From: Oscillatoriales cyanobacterium M59_W2019_021
Lineage (GTDB): Bacteria > Cyanobacteriota > Cyanobacteriia > Cyanobacteriales > Geitlerinemataceae
Assembly: GCA_015295945.1 (NCBI GenBank)
Contig: DVED01000071.1
Coordinates: 1 to 64,000, forward strand
DNA: 64,000 nt
Direction of reading: 5' to 3'
Every line of letters begins with the position of its first letter. Position 1 is the first letter of the stretch. A model generated the notes under the pieces. The model was not told the origin of the DNA. It worked only from the letters and a program-made list of their open reading frames with translations, and did no database searches. This document shows positions 16,550 through 24,096 of this stretch, piece by piece. The position numbers and the translations under genes are program-made.

Positions 16550-18520
16550 ATGAAAAGCTTGTGGAACGATATCGAAGCGCAACACTATGCCGATGACTTA
16601 GCCTTGCGGGTTTATACCTCCCGCCTGTTGGGACGCGAACCTTCCCTCGTTCTCCACGGTGGCGGCAACACCTCCGTGAAAATCCGCGAGAAAAATATCG
16701 TCGGCGAAGAAGAAGATATCCTCTACGTCAAAGGTAGCGGTTGGGATCTCGCCACCATCGAAGCGGCTGGATTTTCCCCCGTTCGCATTCCCCACTTGCT
16801 GAAACTGGCGAAACTGGAAGCCCTCTCCGACCCCCAGATGGTCAACGAACTAAAAACCCAGATGACTCGCGCAAGCGCACCTTCTCCCTCCGTCGAAACC
16901 ATTCTTCACGCCACGCTGCCTTATAAATACGTCGATCACAGCCACGCCGATGCGGTCATTACGATTACCAACACCCCCGGCGGATTCGATCGCATTCGAG
17001 AGATTTACGGCAATCGTGTAGTTATTATCCCCTATGTCATGCCGGGATTCGATCTGGCTCGATTGTGCGCCCAAAAATTTGGAGCCGAAGCCACGGAAAC
17101 AACTGTGGGCATGGTGTTAATGAATCACGGCTTATTTTCCTTCGGAGAAACCGCTCGAGAGTCCTACGAACGCCACATCGAACTGGTTTCCCTCGCTGAA
17201 GATTACTTGCAAAAACACGGTGCTAGCAGTCCCCCTGCCGCCCAAGCAACAACTGCACCCGACGAAAAACCCCTGCGTCACACCCTCGCCGAATTGCGCC
17301 ACCAACTCTCCCAAACCGCCGGATTTCCCGTCATCCTGGCAACCCACCGCACCCCCAAAACCCTCGCCTACGCCAACCGCGACGATATCGGCACGATTTC
17401 CCAACAAGGACCCCTGACGCCGGATCACGTCATCCGCACCAAGCGCATCCCTATGTTAGGGCGGGATATAGCGGCGTATGCTGACGCCTACAAAGCCTAT
17501 TTCCAAGCCCATGCGACCGAGAGTTTAACGATGCTCGATCCCGCCCCCAGGGTGATTCTCGACCCAGAATTGGGGATGTGTACGGTGGGGCAAACGGCGA
17601 AACAGGCGCAAATTGTCGCGGATATTTACGATCGCACGATAAATGCGATCGAATCTGCCACAATTTTAGGCAGCTACCAAGCCCTTTCTCCCAAAGATAT
17701 TTTCGCCGTTGAATATTGGGATTTGGAACAAGCCAAGCTGCGTCAAGGGGGCAAACCTCCGGCATTTACCGGGGAAGTGGCGTTAGTTACCGGGGCAGCT
17801 TCAGGAATTGGCAAAGCGTGCGTGGAGTCGCTCTTAAAACGGGGGGCTGCCGTCATCGGTTTGGATATTAATCCTCAAATTGAAACATTACAGTCTCGTC
17901 CCGATTTTTGTGGCATTGCCTGCGATGTTACCAACGAATCGGCAATTGTTGCGGCGTTAGAACGGGGAATTCAAAAGTTCGGCGGCGTGGATTTATTAAT
18001 TCTCAATGCCGGAATTTTTCCCGCAGGTTGTCCGATTTCTAAATTGGGAAGCGACGAATGGCGCAAGGTGATGTCGATTAATCTCGATGCCAATTTAGTT
18101 TTGATGCGGGAGTGTCACCCCTTCCTAAAACTCGCACAAAAAGGCGGTCGCGTCGTCATCATCGGCTCGAAAAATGTCCCTGCACCAGGTCCCGGCGCAG
18201 CGGCTTATTCTGCCTCGAAAGCGGCATTAAACCAACTGGCGCGAGTGGCGGCGTTAGAATGGGGAAGTGATGGTATTCGCATCAATACACTACATCCTAA
18301 CGCCGTTTTCGATACCGGAGTTTGGACGGAAGAAGTTTTACAAGCTCGTGCCAAACATTACGGTTTAACGGTAGAAGAATACAAAACCAATAATGTGTTG
18401 AAAGTGAAGGTAACGAGTCAGTCGGTGGCGGAGTTAGCAGCAGAAATGTGCGGCGATTTATTCGCGAATACGACGGCAGCGCAAATTCCAGTAGATGGAG
18501 GGAACGATCGAGTTATTTAG
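16550..18520 (+). CDS. Bifunctional aldolase/short-chain dehydrogenase
   Basis: A 656-residue two-domain enzyme. The N-terminal class II aldolase/adducin domain (about 1-230) shows LHGGGNTSVK, a metal-site histidine pair in VDHSHADA and a third in MNHGLFSFG. The C-terminal short-chain dehydrogenase domain (about 405-656) shows TGAASGIGKA for NAD(P) binding, NAG in LILNAGIFPAG, and the YSASK catalytic Tyr-Lys. This arrangement matches the rhamnulose-phosphate aldolase/lactaldehyde dehydrogenase-like (RhaD/RhaE-type) fusion family. A sugar-phosphate or sugar-acid cleavage coupled to oxidation is likely, but the substrate is uncertain. ATG at 16550. No sugar transporter or kinase is adjacent. 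Confidence 0.92.
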   Translation: MKSLWNDIEAQHYADDLALRVYTSRLLGREPSLVLHGGGNTSVKIREKNIVGEEEDILYVKGSGWDLATIEAAGFSPVRIPHLLKLAKLEALSDPQMVNELKTQMTRASAPSPSVETILHATLPYKYVDHSHADAVITITNTPGGFDRIREIYGNRVVIIPYVMPGFDLARLCAQKFGAEATETTVGMVLMNHGLFSFGETARESYERHIELVSLAEDYLQKHGASSPPAAQATTAPDEKPLRHTLAELRHQLSQTAGFPVILATHRTPKTLAYANRDDIGTISQQGPLTPDHVIRTKRIPMLGRDIAAYADAYKAYFQAHATESLTMLDPAPRVILDPELGMCTVGQTAKQAQIVADIYDRTINAIESATILGSYQALSPKDIFAVEYWDLEQAKLRQGGKPPAFTGEVALVTGAASGIGKACVESLLKRGAAVIGLDINPQIETLQSRPDFCGIACDVTNESAIVAALERGIQKFGGVDLLILNAGIFPAGCPISKLGSDEWRKVMSINLDANLVLMRECHPFLKLAQKGGRVVIIGSKNVPAPGPGAAAYSASKAALNQLARVAALEWGSDGIRINTLHPNAVFDTGVWTEEVLQARAKHYGLTVEEYKTNNVLKVKVTSQSVAELAAEMCGDLFANTTAAQIPVDGGNDRVI

Positions 18521-18545
18521 GTAATTGGTAATTGGGGTTTATAGT

Positions 18546-18612
18546 ATAGTAGGGTGGGCAGCATTAGCGATTTAAGAATTGTGTAAATCTATGTCGTGTA
18601 GCTGCCCACTAT
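18546..18612. repeat. Small inverted-repeat element
   Basis: TGGGCAGC and GCTGCCCA face each other about 37 bases apart, with flanking ATAG/CTAT. GTAGGGTGGGC-type sequence of this kind is a common dispersed cyanobacterial repeat. It lies between the aldolase gene and two pseudogenes. Confidence 0.5.
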
Positions 18613-18665
18613 TTAGTCTGATCGATCTACAATAATTCTTGTAGTCGCACATTCAATTTAAGATA

Positions 18666-18887
18666 ATGCAATCTAATCCAAACTCGAGAACTGGAAGAAT
18701 TGGTATAGCTGGCACACAACTTATTTTTGAAAGACTAGGTTGTATTTTTCGCGAGTAACCGACAGAAGATTATGGAATTGATGCCCATGTTGAATTTATT
18801 GAAAATGGTAAAGCAACTGGAAAGTTAATTGCCTTGCAAATTAAATCAGGAGATAGCTGGTTTAAAGAAAAAAAGGAGACAATATAA
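18666..18887 (+). pseudogene. DUF4365-like nuclease remnant with in-frame stop
   Basis: The reading frame from ATG 18666 gives RTGRIGIAGTQLIFERLG, then CIFRE, a stop (TAA), PTEDYGIDAHVEFIENGKATG and LIALQIKSGDSWF before ending at TAA 18887. YGIDAHVEF with LQIKSG is the DUF4365 signature (PD-(D/E)XK-like: D in GID, Q-x-K). The single TAA is one base from CAA (Gln), so a point nonsense mutation probably killed the gene, and the C-terminal two thirds are missing. Not in the ORF track because of the stop. Confidence 0.7.
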
Positions 18888-18951
18888 AAAAAATGAATTT
18901 GAGTTGTAGAAAATTAATTAGTTCATTAGAATAGGTTCAAAAGTGAGGATA

Positions 18952-19135
18952 ATGACGATCGCGAAAACCCAAAAACTCAATACCACGATCGAAGACTATC
19001 TCGAATTTGAGGTCAACTCGGACGAACGGCATGAATATATCATCTGAATATAATGGTTTAGCTTCTAGCCTGGTGTTGGCATCCATTTCCGTTGAGATTT
19101 GTTTAGCCGATCTTTACGAAAGTATTGAGTTTTAG
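18952..19135 (+). pseudogene. Internally deleted Uma2 remnant
   Basis: The first part from ATG 18952 reads TIEDYLEFEVNSDERHEYI, the N-terminal signature of Uma2 proteins, then meets TGA at 19045. Twelve bases later a different frame reads GLASSLVLASISVEICLADLYESIEF and stops at 19135, which is a typical Uma2 C terminus. The central 120 or so residues are gone. Together with the DUF4365 remnant beside it, this is a small graveyard of nuclease-like genes. Confidence 0.7.
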
Positions 19136-19237
19136 AGACTCTGAGAATGGAAAATCGAAATTCTTCAGTTTTCTCGGATCGTTCGCGACATCTCTAGAAA
19201 ATTGAAATAACCTATAGCCAATCCCCAACGATCGATC

Positions 19238-19915
19238 GTGTTTAGACTTCTTGTTTTCCTAACCATTTTCGGACTGAGTTGGATAAATATTCCCAGTTCG
19301 ATCGCCCAATCCCCAGAACCCGCCTCGCCAGATACGGGAACTCCCGAGGGTCAGCAAGGGGTGGGAGGCACTCGTCCCGAAACCCGTTGTCCGGATGCGG
19401 AGGGCAAACCCTTAACAGTACTGGTTCAGGGTCGCGGACAAGATATCACTCGCGAGGAAAATCCCGTTATTTGGGTGTACGTTCCCTATGCTGCGGGAAA
19501 GATCGGTTATCTCGAATTTTCGTTGCACGATCGCCCCGTAACGCAAACCTTCTACCGCACGGCGATCGAAGTTGCCGACAGTCCCGGACTGGTGAAAATT
19601 CCCATTCCGTATTCCTTGACGCCAAATACAACCTATCGCTGGTACGTTAAACTGTACTGCCAATCCCATCAACCGGGAGACAATACCAAATACTATTACC
19701 TGCAAAATTGGATGCAGTACCGACCCGATGCCCCCACGGAAACGAGTTGGTACGATCGCATTGCCCAAATGGGCGATCGATATTTCGCCGATCCCGACAA
19801 CCCCCAACTCCAAGCAGAGTGGCAGGATTTGTTAGCGTCGATCGGTTTACCGGAATGGATCTCGCAAGTTCCCCTTGCCCATCCTCGATTCGTTCCACCC
19901 GACGAAAGCAAGTGA
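19238..19915 (+). CDS. DUF928 family secreted protein
   Basis: A 225-residue protein with a clear signal peptide (MFRLLVFLTIFGLSWINIPSSIAQ, cleavage probably after SIAQ). The mature part carries the DUF928 pattern: TRPETRC, LTVLVQG, NPVIWVYVPYAAGKIGYLEFSL, GLVKIPIP and NTTYRWYVKLYC, followed by a helical tail. DUF928 proteins in cyanobacteria often lie near CHASE2 or TPR proteins and are thought to be periplasmic; the role is unknown. The ATG at 19238 lies directly before the signal sequence. The paired cysteines (about 51 and 145) could form a disulfide. Confidence 0.87.
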   Translation: MFRLLVFLTIFGLSWINIPSSIAQSPEPASPDTGTPEGQQGVGGTRPETRCPDAEGKPLTVLVQGRGQDITREENPVIWVYVPYAAGKIGYLEFSLHDRPVTQTFYRTAIEVADSPGLVKIPIPYSLTPNTTYRWYVKLYCQSHQPGDNTKYYYLQNWMQYRPDAPTETSWYDRIAQMGDRYFADPDNPQLQAEWQDLLASIGLPEWISQVPLAHPRFVPPDESK

Positions 19916-19922
19916 ATCCTGC

Positions 19923-19938
19923 TGTGACCAATATCACA
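19923..19938. promoter_or_regulatory. CRP-type site upstream of psb34
   Basis: TGTGA-N6-TCACA is a perfect match to the CRP/SYCRP1 dyad consensus, 91 bases before the psb34 ATG and just after the DUF928 stop codon. AT-rich promoter-like sequence (TTACATT...TATATT) follows. cAMP-dependent control of psb34 is an inference from the motif. Confidence 0.55.
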
Positions 19939-20028
19939 ACGAGATTTGCGTCAAGTCACTGTTACATTAATTTACATTACGTTATATTTGTTAACAACAA
20001 AGCAAAACACACACACGGAAAACGCACG

Positions 20029-20208
20029 ATGTATACCACAGTTAACGAAGACGGCATCCTCAACAACTACGCCACCGAACCCCAAATGTACTACGCCGAG
20101 TATCCCTCACCCGAACAACAACGTCGCTACGCTCAACTCGGCGGACTAGCTGCTCTGTTAGTTAGTGCCGTGATTTTGACAGCAGTCTCTGTTAGTTCTA
20201 TTGTCTAA
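20029..20208 (+). CDS. psb34: Photosystem II assembly protein Psb34 (ssl1498 family)
   Basis: A 59-residue protein, MYTTVNEDGILNNYATEPQMYYAEYPSPEQQRRYAQLG followed by one transmembrane helix, GLAALLVSAVILTAVSVSSIV. This matches the ssl1498/Psb34 family of HliP-like single-helix proteins that associate with photosystem II assembly intermediates containing CP47. The ORF track shows it only as the end of a longer frame from 19708; the true start is the ATG at 20029, which gives the family's conserved N terminus. A CRP-like site lies 91 bases upstream and a strong terminator 53 bases downstream, so it is its own transcription unit. Thylakoid membrane. Confidence 0.92.
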   Translation: MYTTVNEDGILNNYATEPQMYYAEYPSPEQQRRYAQLGGLAALLVSAVILTAVSVSSIV

Positions 20209-20260
20209 AGATTTAATCGAACACCAAGATCCTGTTACGAAGTCTTTTCCTCTATCGTTT

Positions 20261-20289
20261 CGCCTCGGTTACCGCCGAGGCGTTTTTTT
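20261..20289 (+). terminator. Intrinsic terminator after psb34
   Basis: CGCCTCGG pairs with CCGAGGCG around a 6-base loop and is followed by seven T. It separates psb34 from the convergent DUF2358 gene. Confidence 0.9.
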
Positions 20290-20326
20290 GTCAGTTGGGT
20301 CATGAGTCATCTGTTTTCTTGTGAAT

Positions 20327-20770
20327 TTAGCTATCAGACGATCGATCGCCCGGACGGAAAAATTGTTGTAAAATTTCTCCAGGAGATCGATCCCAAGTAT
20401 CGATATGTTCGTAAATCGTTCCCTCAGAATCGAGTTTGTAGGTCGAATAGCCGTTAAAGAAAATCTTAGCTTTCCAAGGAACTCGTAAAGTCCCCCGTAC
20501 CGTCCAGTTTGCCAGAATGGTATCCTCTGCCGATCGATCGACCGAGTGTAAATCGAAGAAGATTTCCGTAAAAAAGAGCCGAGCGTGAAAGCGCAGCGTC
20601 CAGAAAATAATTCGATAGTTCAATTTGCCCTTAAACCGATTGACGGGATCTTTAAATTCGATATTGCGAGTGTAGATCTCGTAAGAAATATCGCGATCGA
20701 ACAGGGTTGGCAAATCGTGCTTCAGTGTTTCGATAGCAGCATCAACGGTCGAGTCTAAAGTTGCGGACAT
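20327..20770 (-). CDS. DUF2358 family protein
   Basis: A 147-residue protein with the DUF2358 pattern: a helical start (VDAAIETLKHDLPTLFDRDISYEIYTRNIEFKDPVNRFKGKLNYR), then RFHARLFFTEIFFDL and a beta-rich end with TVRGTLRVPWKAKIFFNGYSTYKLDSEGTIYEHIDTWDRSP. This looks like an NTF2/SnoaL-like alpha+beta cone. The family occurs in cyanobacteria and plant plastids, and its function is not settled. The longer ORF begins with TTG; the ATG at 20770 (MSATLDST) is preferred. Cytoplasmic. Confidence 0.85.
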   Translation of the reverse strand: MSATLDSTVDAAIETLKHDLPTLFDRDISYEIYTRNIEFKDPVNRFKGKLNYRIIFWTLRFHARLFFTEIFFDLHSVDRSAEDTILANWTVRGTLRVPWKAKIFFNGYSTYKLDSEGTIYEHIDTWDRSPGEILQQFFRPGDRSSDS

Positions 20771-20941
20771 AACAGTTGCCAATTCAATTCTCTATGGGTT
20801 ATCAATTCAGGATTTTCCCCTTACGTCTTCACCTCCTCAGCCCCTCACCCCCACTTGTCCCAACTCCATACAACTGCCCTAACGTGCGGGGATCGGTTCG
20901 CTTTCGAGGTAAGATCGGAACGATTGAAAGATGAAAGACTT

Positions 20942-21487
20942 ATGCTCAAACGACTTGCTGCCATCCTTCTCGTTCTGTTTAGCCTCACCCTCACCAGTTG
21001 TTCGGTGTCCCCCACCACCGGACTCAAAGCCTACGTAGACGACTATGACGGCTATGAATTTCTTTATCCTAATAGTTGGATCGAAGTCAACGCCACCAAC
21101 CTCGAACCCGACGTCATCTTTCACGACTTAATCGAAAGTTCGGAAAACGTCAGCGTCATTCTCAATCCGTTACCGAACGATAAAACCCTCGCCGATCTCG
21201 GCACGCCAACGGACATCGGATACAGACTCTCCAAAAGCGCGATCGCTCCTCCAGGTTCTAATCGCCAAGCCGAACTCACCAATGCCGAACAGCGCGAATT
21301 CGACGGCAAAACCTACTACCTCTTAGAATACGACGTTAAACTTCCTCAAGGAGAGCGACACAACCTCGCCAGCATTGCCATCAGTCGCGGTCAACTGTTT
21401 ACACTGAACGTTTCGACTACCGACAAACGCTGGTCTAAGATGCAAGAGCAGTTGAAAGCCGTGGCGAATTCATTCCACGTTTACTAG
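20942..21487 (+). CDS. PsbP-family lipoprotein (CyanoP)
   Basis: A 181-residue thylakoid-lumen lipoprotein. The N terminus MLKRLAAILLVLFSLTLTSCSV has a lipobox ending LTSC, so the mature protein starts at a lipidated Cys. The body matches CyanoP: GLKAYVDDYDGYEFLYPNSWIEV, VSVILNPL, LGTPTDIGYRLSKSAIAPPGSNRQAELTNAEQREFDGKTYYLLEYDV and a C-terminal WSKMQEQLKAVANSFHVY. CyanoP is an early photosystem II assembly factor that binds near D2. The ATG at 20942 is chosen over the longer ORF because it starts the signal peptide. maf follows 29 bases downstream on the same strand. Confidence 0.92.
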   Translation: MLKRLAAILLVLFSLTLTSCSVSPTTGLKAYVDDYDGYEFLYPNSWIEVNATNLEPDVIFHDLIESSENVSVILNPLPNDKTLADLGTPTDIGYRLSKSAIAPPGSNRQAELTNAEQREFDGKTYYLLEYDVKLPQGERHNLASIAISRGQLFTLNVSTTDKRWSKMQEQLKAVANSFHVY

Positions 21488-21516
21488 AAATACTGCGTTA
21501 GAAAACGGCGATCGCG

Positions 21517-22173
21517 ATGACAATTCCCTTACTCATTCTGGCATCGGCTTCTCCGGCACGCCGCCAACTCCTCAAAAGTGCGGGGATCGATCCCATCGTT
21601 TGTCCCAGCGATTTGGACGAGTCCCAAGTGCAACTCGGCAATGCCGTGGCACTGGTTCAAACCTTGGCACAGCTTAAAGCCGAAAGTATAGCCGATCGCA
21701 TCCGAGACGGGAAAGTTCCGCCATTGTGGGAGGAAGACACTCCACCACCCGAATCGATGCTAATTTTGGCGTGCGATTCGATGTTGCAGTTGGGAGATGA
21801 AATTTTCGGCAAACCCGCCAATGAAGGGGAAGCGATCGCGCGTTGGCAGCGAATGCGCGGACAAGTTGGCGATTTATATACCGGACATGCTTTAATCGAT
21901 TTGGCACGCAATACCACGTTGGTCAACTGTCAAGTGACGCGGGTTCATTTCGCACCCGTTACCGATCGCCAAATCGCAGCCTACGTCGCCACCGGAGAAC
22001 CCCTGAACTGCGCCGGATGCTTTGCGATCGACGGCAAAGGCGGTTTGTTCGTGGAAAAACTGGAAGGGTGTCACACCAATGTTATCGGTTTGAGCTTGCC
22101 GTTGTTGCGGCAAATGTTATCGGAATTGGGCTACGAACCGACGGATTTTTGGCGATCGACCTTTCTGGGTTAA
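21517..22173 (+). CDS. maf: Maf-like nucleoside triphosphate pyrophosphatase
   Basis: Hydrolyses canonical or modified NTPs to NMP and pyrophosphate, acting as a house-cleaning enzyme. The 218-residue protein opens with the Maf signature [19 protein letters not shown] (about 5-23). It has the catalytic acidic segment [19 protein letters not shown] (about 84-102) and C-terminal [31 protein letters not shown]. An insertion around [19 protein letters not shown] lengthens the region before the catalytic Asp, as in other cyanobacterial homologues. It probably shares a transcript with cyanoP (29-base gap). Cytoplasmic. Confidence 0.92.
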   Translation: MTIPLLILASASPARRQLLKSAGIDPIVCPSDLDESQVQLGNAVALVQTLAQLKAESIADRIRDGKVPPLWEEDTPPPESMLILACDSMLQLGDEIFGKPANEGEAIARWQRMRGQVGDLYTGHALIDLARNTTLVNCQVTRVHFAPVTDRQIAAYVATGEPLNCAGCFAIDGKGGLFVEKLEGCHTNVIGLSLPLLRQMLSELGYEPTDFWRSTFLG

Positions 22174-22555
22174 GAGGTTGTCGATCGACTCTTTCTTCAG
22201 AACGATCGGAGTTCCCAAATCGGCAGGCAATGGCAAATTGGAGATTGCCCGTTGAGGAAAAATCTCAATCGTTTCCGCCATCGCTTGCCCTACTAGCGAC
22301 TAGCAAATACTGTCCGCAGAACGCCACAATTCTCGATCGTACAGACAGTTCAAAATCTGGTCGATCTGGTGATATAACGTCAAAGTTTTCTGATATTATG
22401 TAGCCATTACCCGTTAGTGATTGGCAATAGAATCGGTGAAGGGAGTTGCTTTTGTTCCCTTTCCGGTTCTCATTTCTTCTCGAGAGCAATTTGCGTGCGT
22501 TTTTTCGAGCAAATTTTTTTCCTCTACACCCATTTTTCATAATTTCGCAACATTT
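22174..22555. other. Gene-free region upstream of the WD40 gene
   Basis: These 382 bases carry no convincing ORF or repeat. A short CCATTACCCGTTAG run near 22404 resembles the STRR heptamers. It should hold the WD40 gene promoter. Confidence 0.35.
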
Positions 22556-23824
22556 ATGAAATCCAAACTCTGGTCTTCTCTTTTCGCTCTGGGTGCGACC
22601 TTGGTATTAGCAGAGCGGGCGATCGCCTTTTCCCCCAATTCTGCTAACCGAAACACAGAAATCGTCCAGTCTCAACTGCCAACCGACGCACAACTCGTTA
22701 ACAGTTTCCAACTGTTTGGCGAACCGACGATGTGTCGGGGGTTTAGTTTGCCTGCTTTTGCCGTCAGTTCCGACAGTCAATCTTTTGCCGTAATGGCACA
22801 CGGTTTCACAGAACGATTGTGCGGTGGCGGCGAAAGTAATTTGACCTTGTGGAACCTGGCAACGGGCAAAAAAATTAAAACGTTGTTAGAAGGAGGCGTG
22901 GGTGAAGCCTTCTTGATGTCTCCGCCTTTCAATGAAGCCGAACCGAACGATATTACTGCTTTAGCGGGAGACTTAGCGCACGATTTAGTCTTTACTCCCG
23001 ACGGCAAAATGTTAGTTGGGGCGCTATCAGAAATGACGATTAAACTTTGGGATAGCAAAACTGGGGAAGTTCTGCAAACGTTATCGGGACATCGAGCGGC
23101 TGTTCGATCGATCGCCATCACTCCCGACGGTCAAACCTTAATCAGTGGCAGTTCCGATAAAACCATTAAATTCTGGGATTTGAAAACTGGAAGAGTCACT
23201 CGAACGCTAACTGAAACTTATGGCATTCAAGAAATTATTCTCTCGCCCGACGGTCAAAGTCTCCTCAGTATTGCCAACGACAACGAATTCGATCCAACCG
23301 ATGCCAAAATTAATTTGTGGGATGTTAAAACGGGCAAACTTATTCGCGATTTTTACCCCTCCCGCGAGGTCTTGAGACCCATTATTTTCAGTCAGGATAG
23401 CAAAACGATTATCAGTGCGAGTCCGGACAATAGCATTAAATTGTGGGACGCTCGCAAGGGCATCCGCATGCTAACCTTAAAGAGTCATACCGATCGCCTC
23501 CACTGGCTCGCTACGACACCAGACGGTCTTTTCTTAGCCAGTAGCAGCTATGACGGTCAGGTCAAACTGTGGAATTTTCCCGATCGAAAATTTATTCGGA
23601 CGATTCCCATAGAAACAGGCTTTGCGCTTTTAAAGTTTAGTCCGGATGGCAGAATTTTGGCGATCGGAACGGGTGGGGACGTACAATTGTGGAATTGGCG
23701 CATTCCCGAAAAATATCATTCGATCGCGGGTGATTGGGCGCTAGACTTTACCCTAGACGGACAAACCGTACTGGTTAACAATTCGGCAACCTTTAACATC
23801 GACGTTTGGCGGTATCGAAAATAG
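22556..23824 (+). CDS. Secreted WD40 repeat protein
   Basis: A 422-residue beta-propeller protein. The ATG at 22556 begins a signal peptide (MKSKLWSSLFALGATLVLAERAIA). At least six WD40-like repeats follow, each with the LWD or LWN strand end, for example TIKLWDSKTGEVLQTLSGH, TIKFWDLKTGRVTRTL, KINLWDVKTGKLIRDF, SIKLWDARKGIRMLTLKSH and QVKLWNFPDRKF. This repeat number could close a single propeller with the N-terminal NLTLWNLATGKKIKTL segment. It is probably a periplasmic scaffold. The upstream 45 residues of the ORF in the track are not used because they delay the signal peptide. No partner is evident nearby. Confidence 0.9.
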   Translation: MKSKLWSSLFALGATLVLAERAIAFSPNSANRNTEIVQSQLPTDAQLVNSFQLFGEPTMCRGFSLPAFAVSSDSQSFAVMAHGFTERLCGGGESNLTLWNLATGKKIKTLLEGGVGEAFLMSPPFNEAEPNDITALAGDLAHDLVFTPDGKMLVGALSEMTIKLWDSKTGEVLQTLSGHRAAVRSIAITPDGQTLISGSSDKTIKFWDLKTGRVTRTLTETYGIQEIILSPDGQSLLSIANDNEFDPTDAKINLWDVKTGKLIRDFYPSREVLRPIIFSQDSKTIISASPDNSIKLWDARKGIRMLTLKSHTDRLHWLATTPDGLFLASSSYDGQVKLWNFPDRKFIRTIPIETGFALLKFSPDGRILAIGTGGDVQLWNWRIPEKYHSIAGDWALDFTLDGQTVLVNNSATFNIDVWRYRK

Positions 23825-23903
23825 GAAGAGAGCTTTCTTGAGCGGGGGAAGCCGGGGAAGCCGGGGAAGAAGAAAGCAAAAGCGCGAAAGCGCAACTAGC
23901 AAT
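23825..23903. repeat. CTCCCC/GGGGAAGCC repeat tract, filled-site copy
   Basis: GAGCTTTCTTGAGC, then GGGGAAGCC units, then GAAGAAAGCAAAAGCGCGAAAG and CGCAACTAGCAAT. The same series, in the same order, occurs at about 42764-42852, where it continues straight into TTACAAACCCC without the MITE. Confidence 0.8.
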
Positions 23904-23905
23904 TA

Positions 23906-24041
23906 TAGCAGTCGCCATACCAGTTAGGACAAATTTGGGGTAGGGGCGAAGCATTTGCCCGAAAGCCTCATACACGAACCCATAAGAATTCTGCAAATGC
24001 TTCGCCCAATCTTCATGTCCTAATCGAAGTGGCGACTGCTA
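23906..24041. mobile_element. 136-base MITE with TA target duplication
   Basis: A non-coding element with long imperfect terminal inverted repeats of about 50 bases, beginning TAGCAGTCGCC and ending GGCGACTGCTA. Further matching blocks are AGGACA and GGGCGAAGCATTTGC. It is flanked by TA on both sides (23904-23905 and 24042-24043). The paralogous repeat at 42764-42865 contains the uninterrupted junction AGCAATTACAAACCCC with a single TA, so insertion with TA duplication can be read directly. TA duplication fits mobilisation by an IS630/Tc1-type transposase, which is not encoded in this window. Confidence 0.88.
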
Positions 24042-24043
24042 TA

Positions 24044-24096
24044 CAAACCCCAAACCCCAAACCCCCAACACCAAATGACCAATGACAAATCACCCG
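24044..24096. repeat. STRR tract after the MITE
   Basis: CAAACCC-type heptamers are followed by AATGACC/AATGACA units, directly next to the stop codon of the LCP-family gene at 24097. Confidence 0.7.

Noticed and set aside
23793-23996. 67-residue - strand ORF
   Set aside because: Made of the MITE and the repeat tract; the GC-rich tract keeps the frame open.
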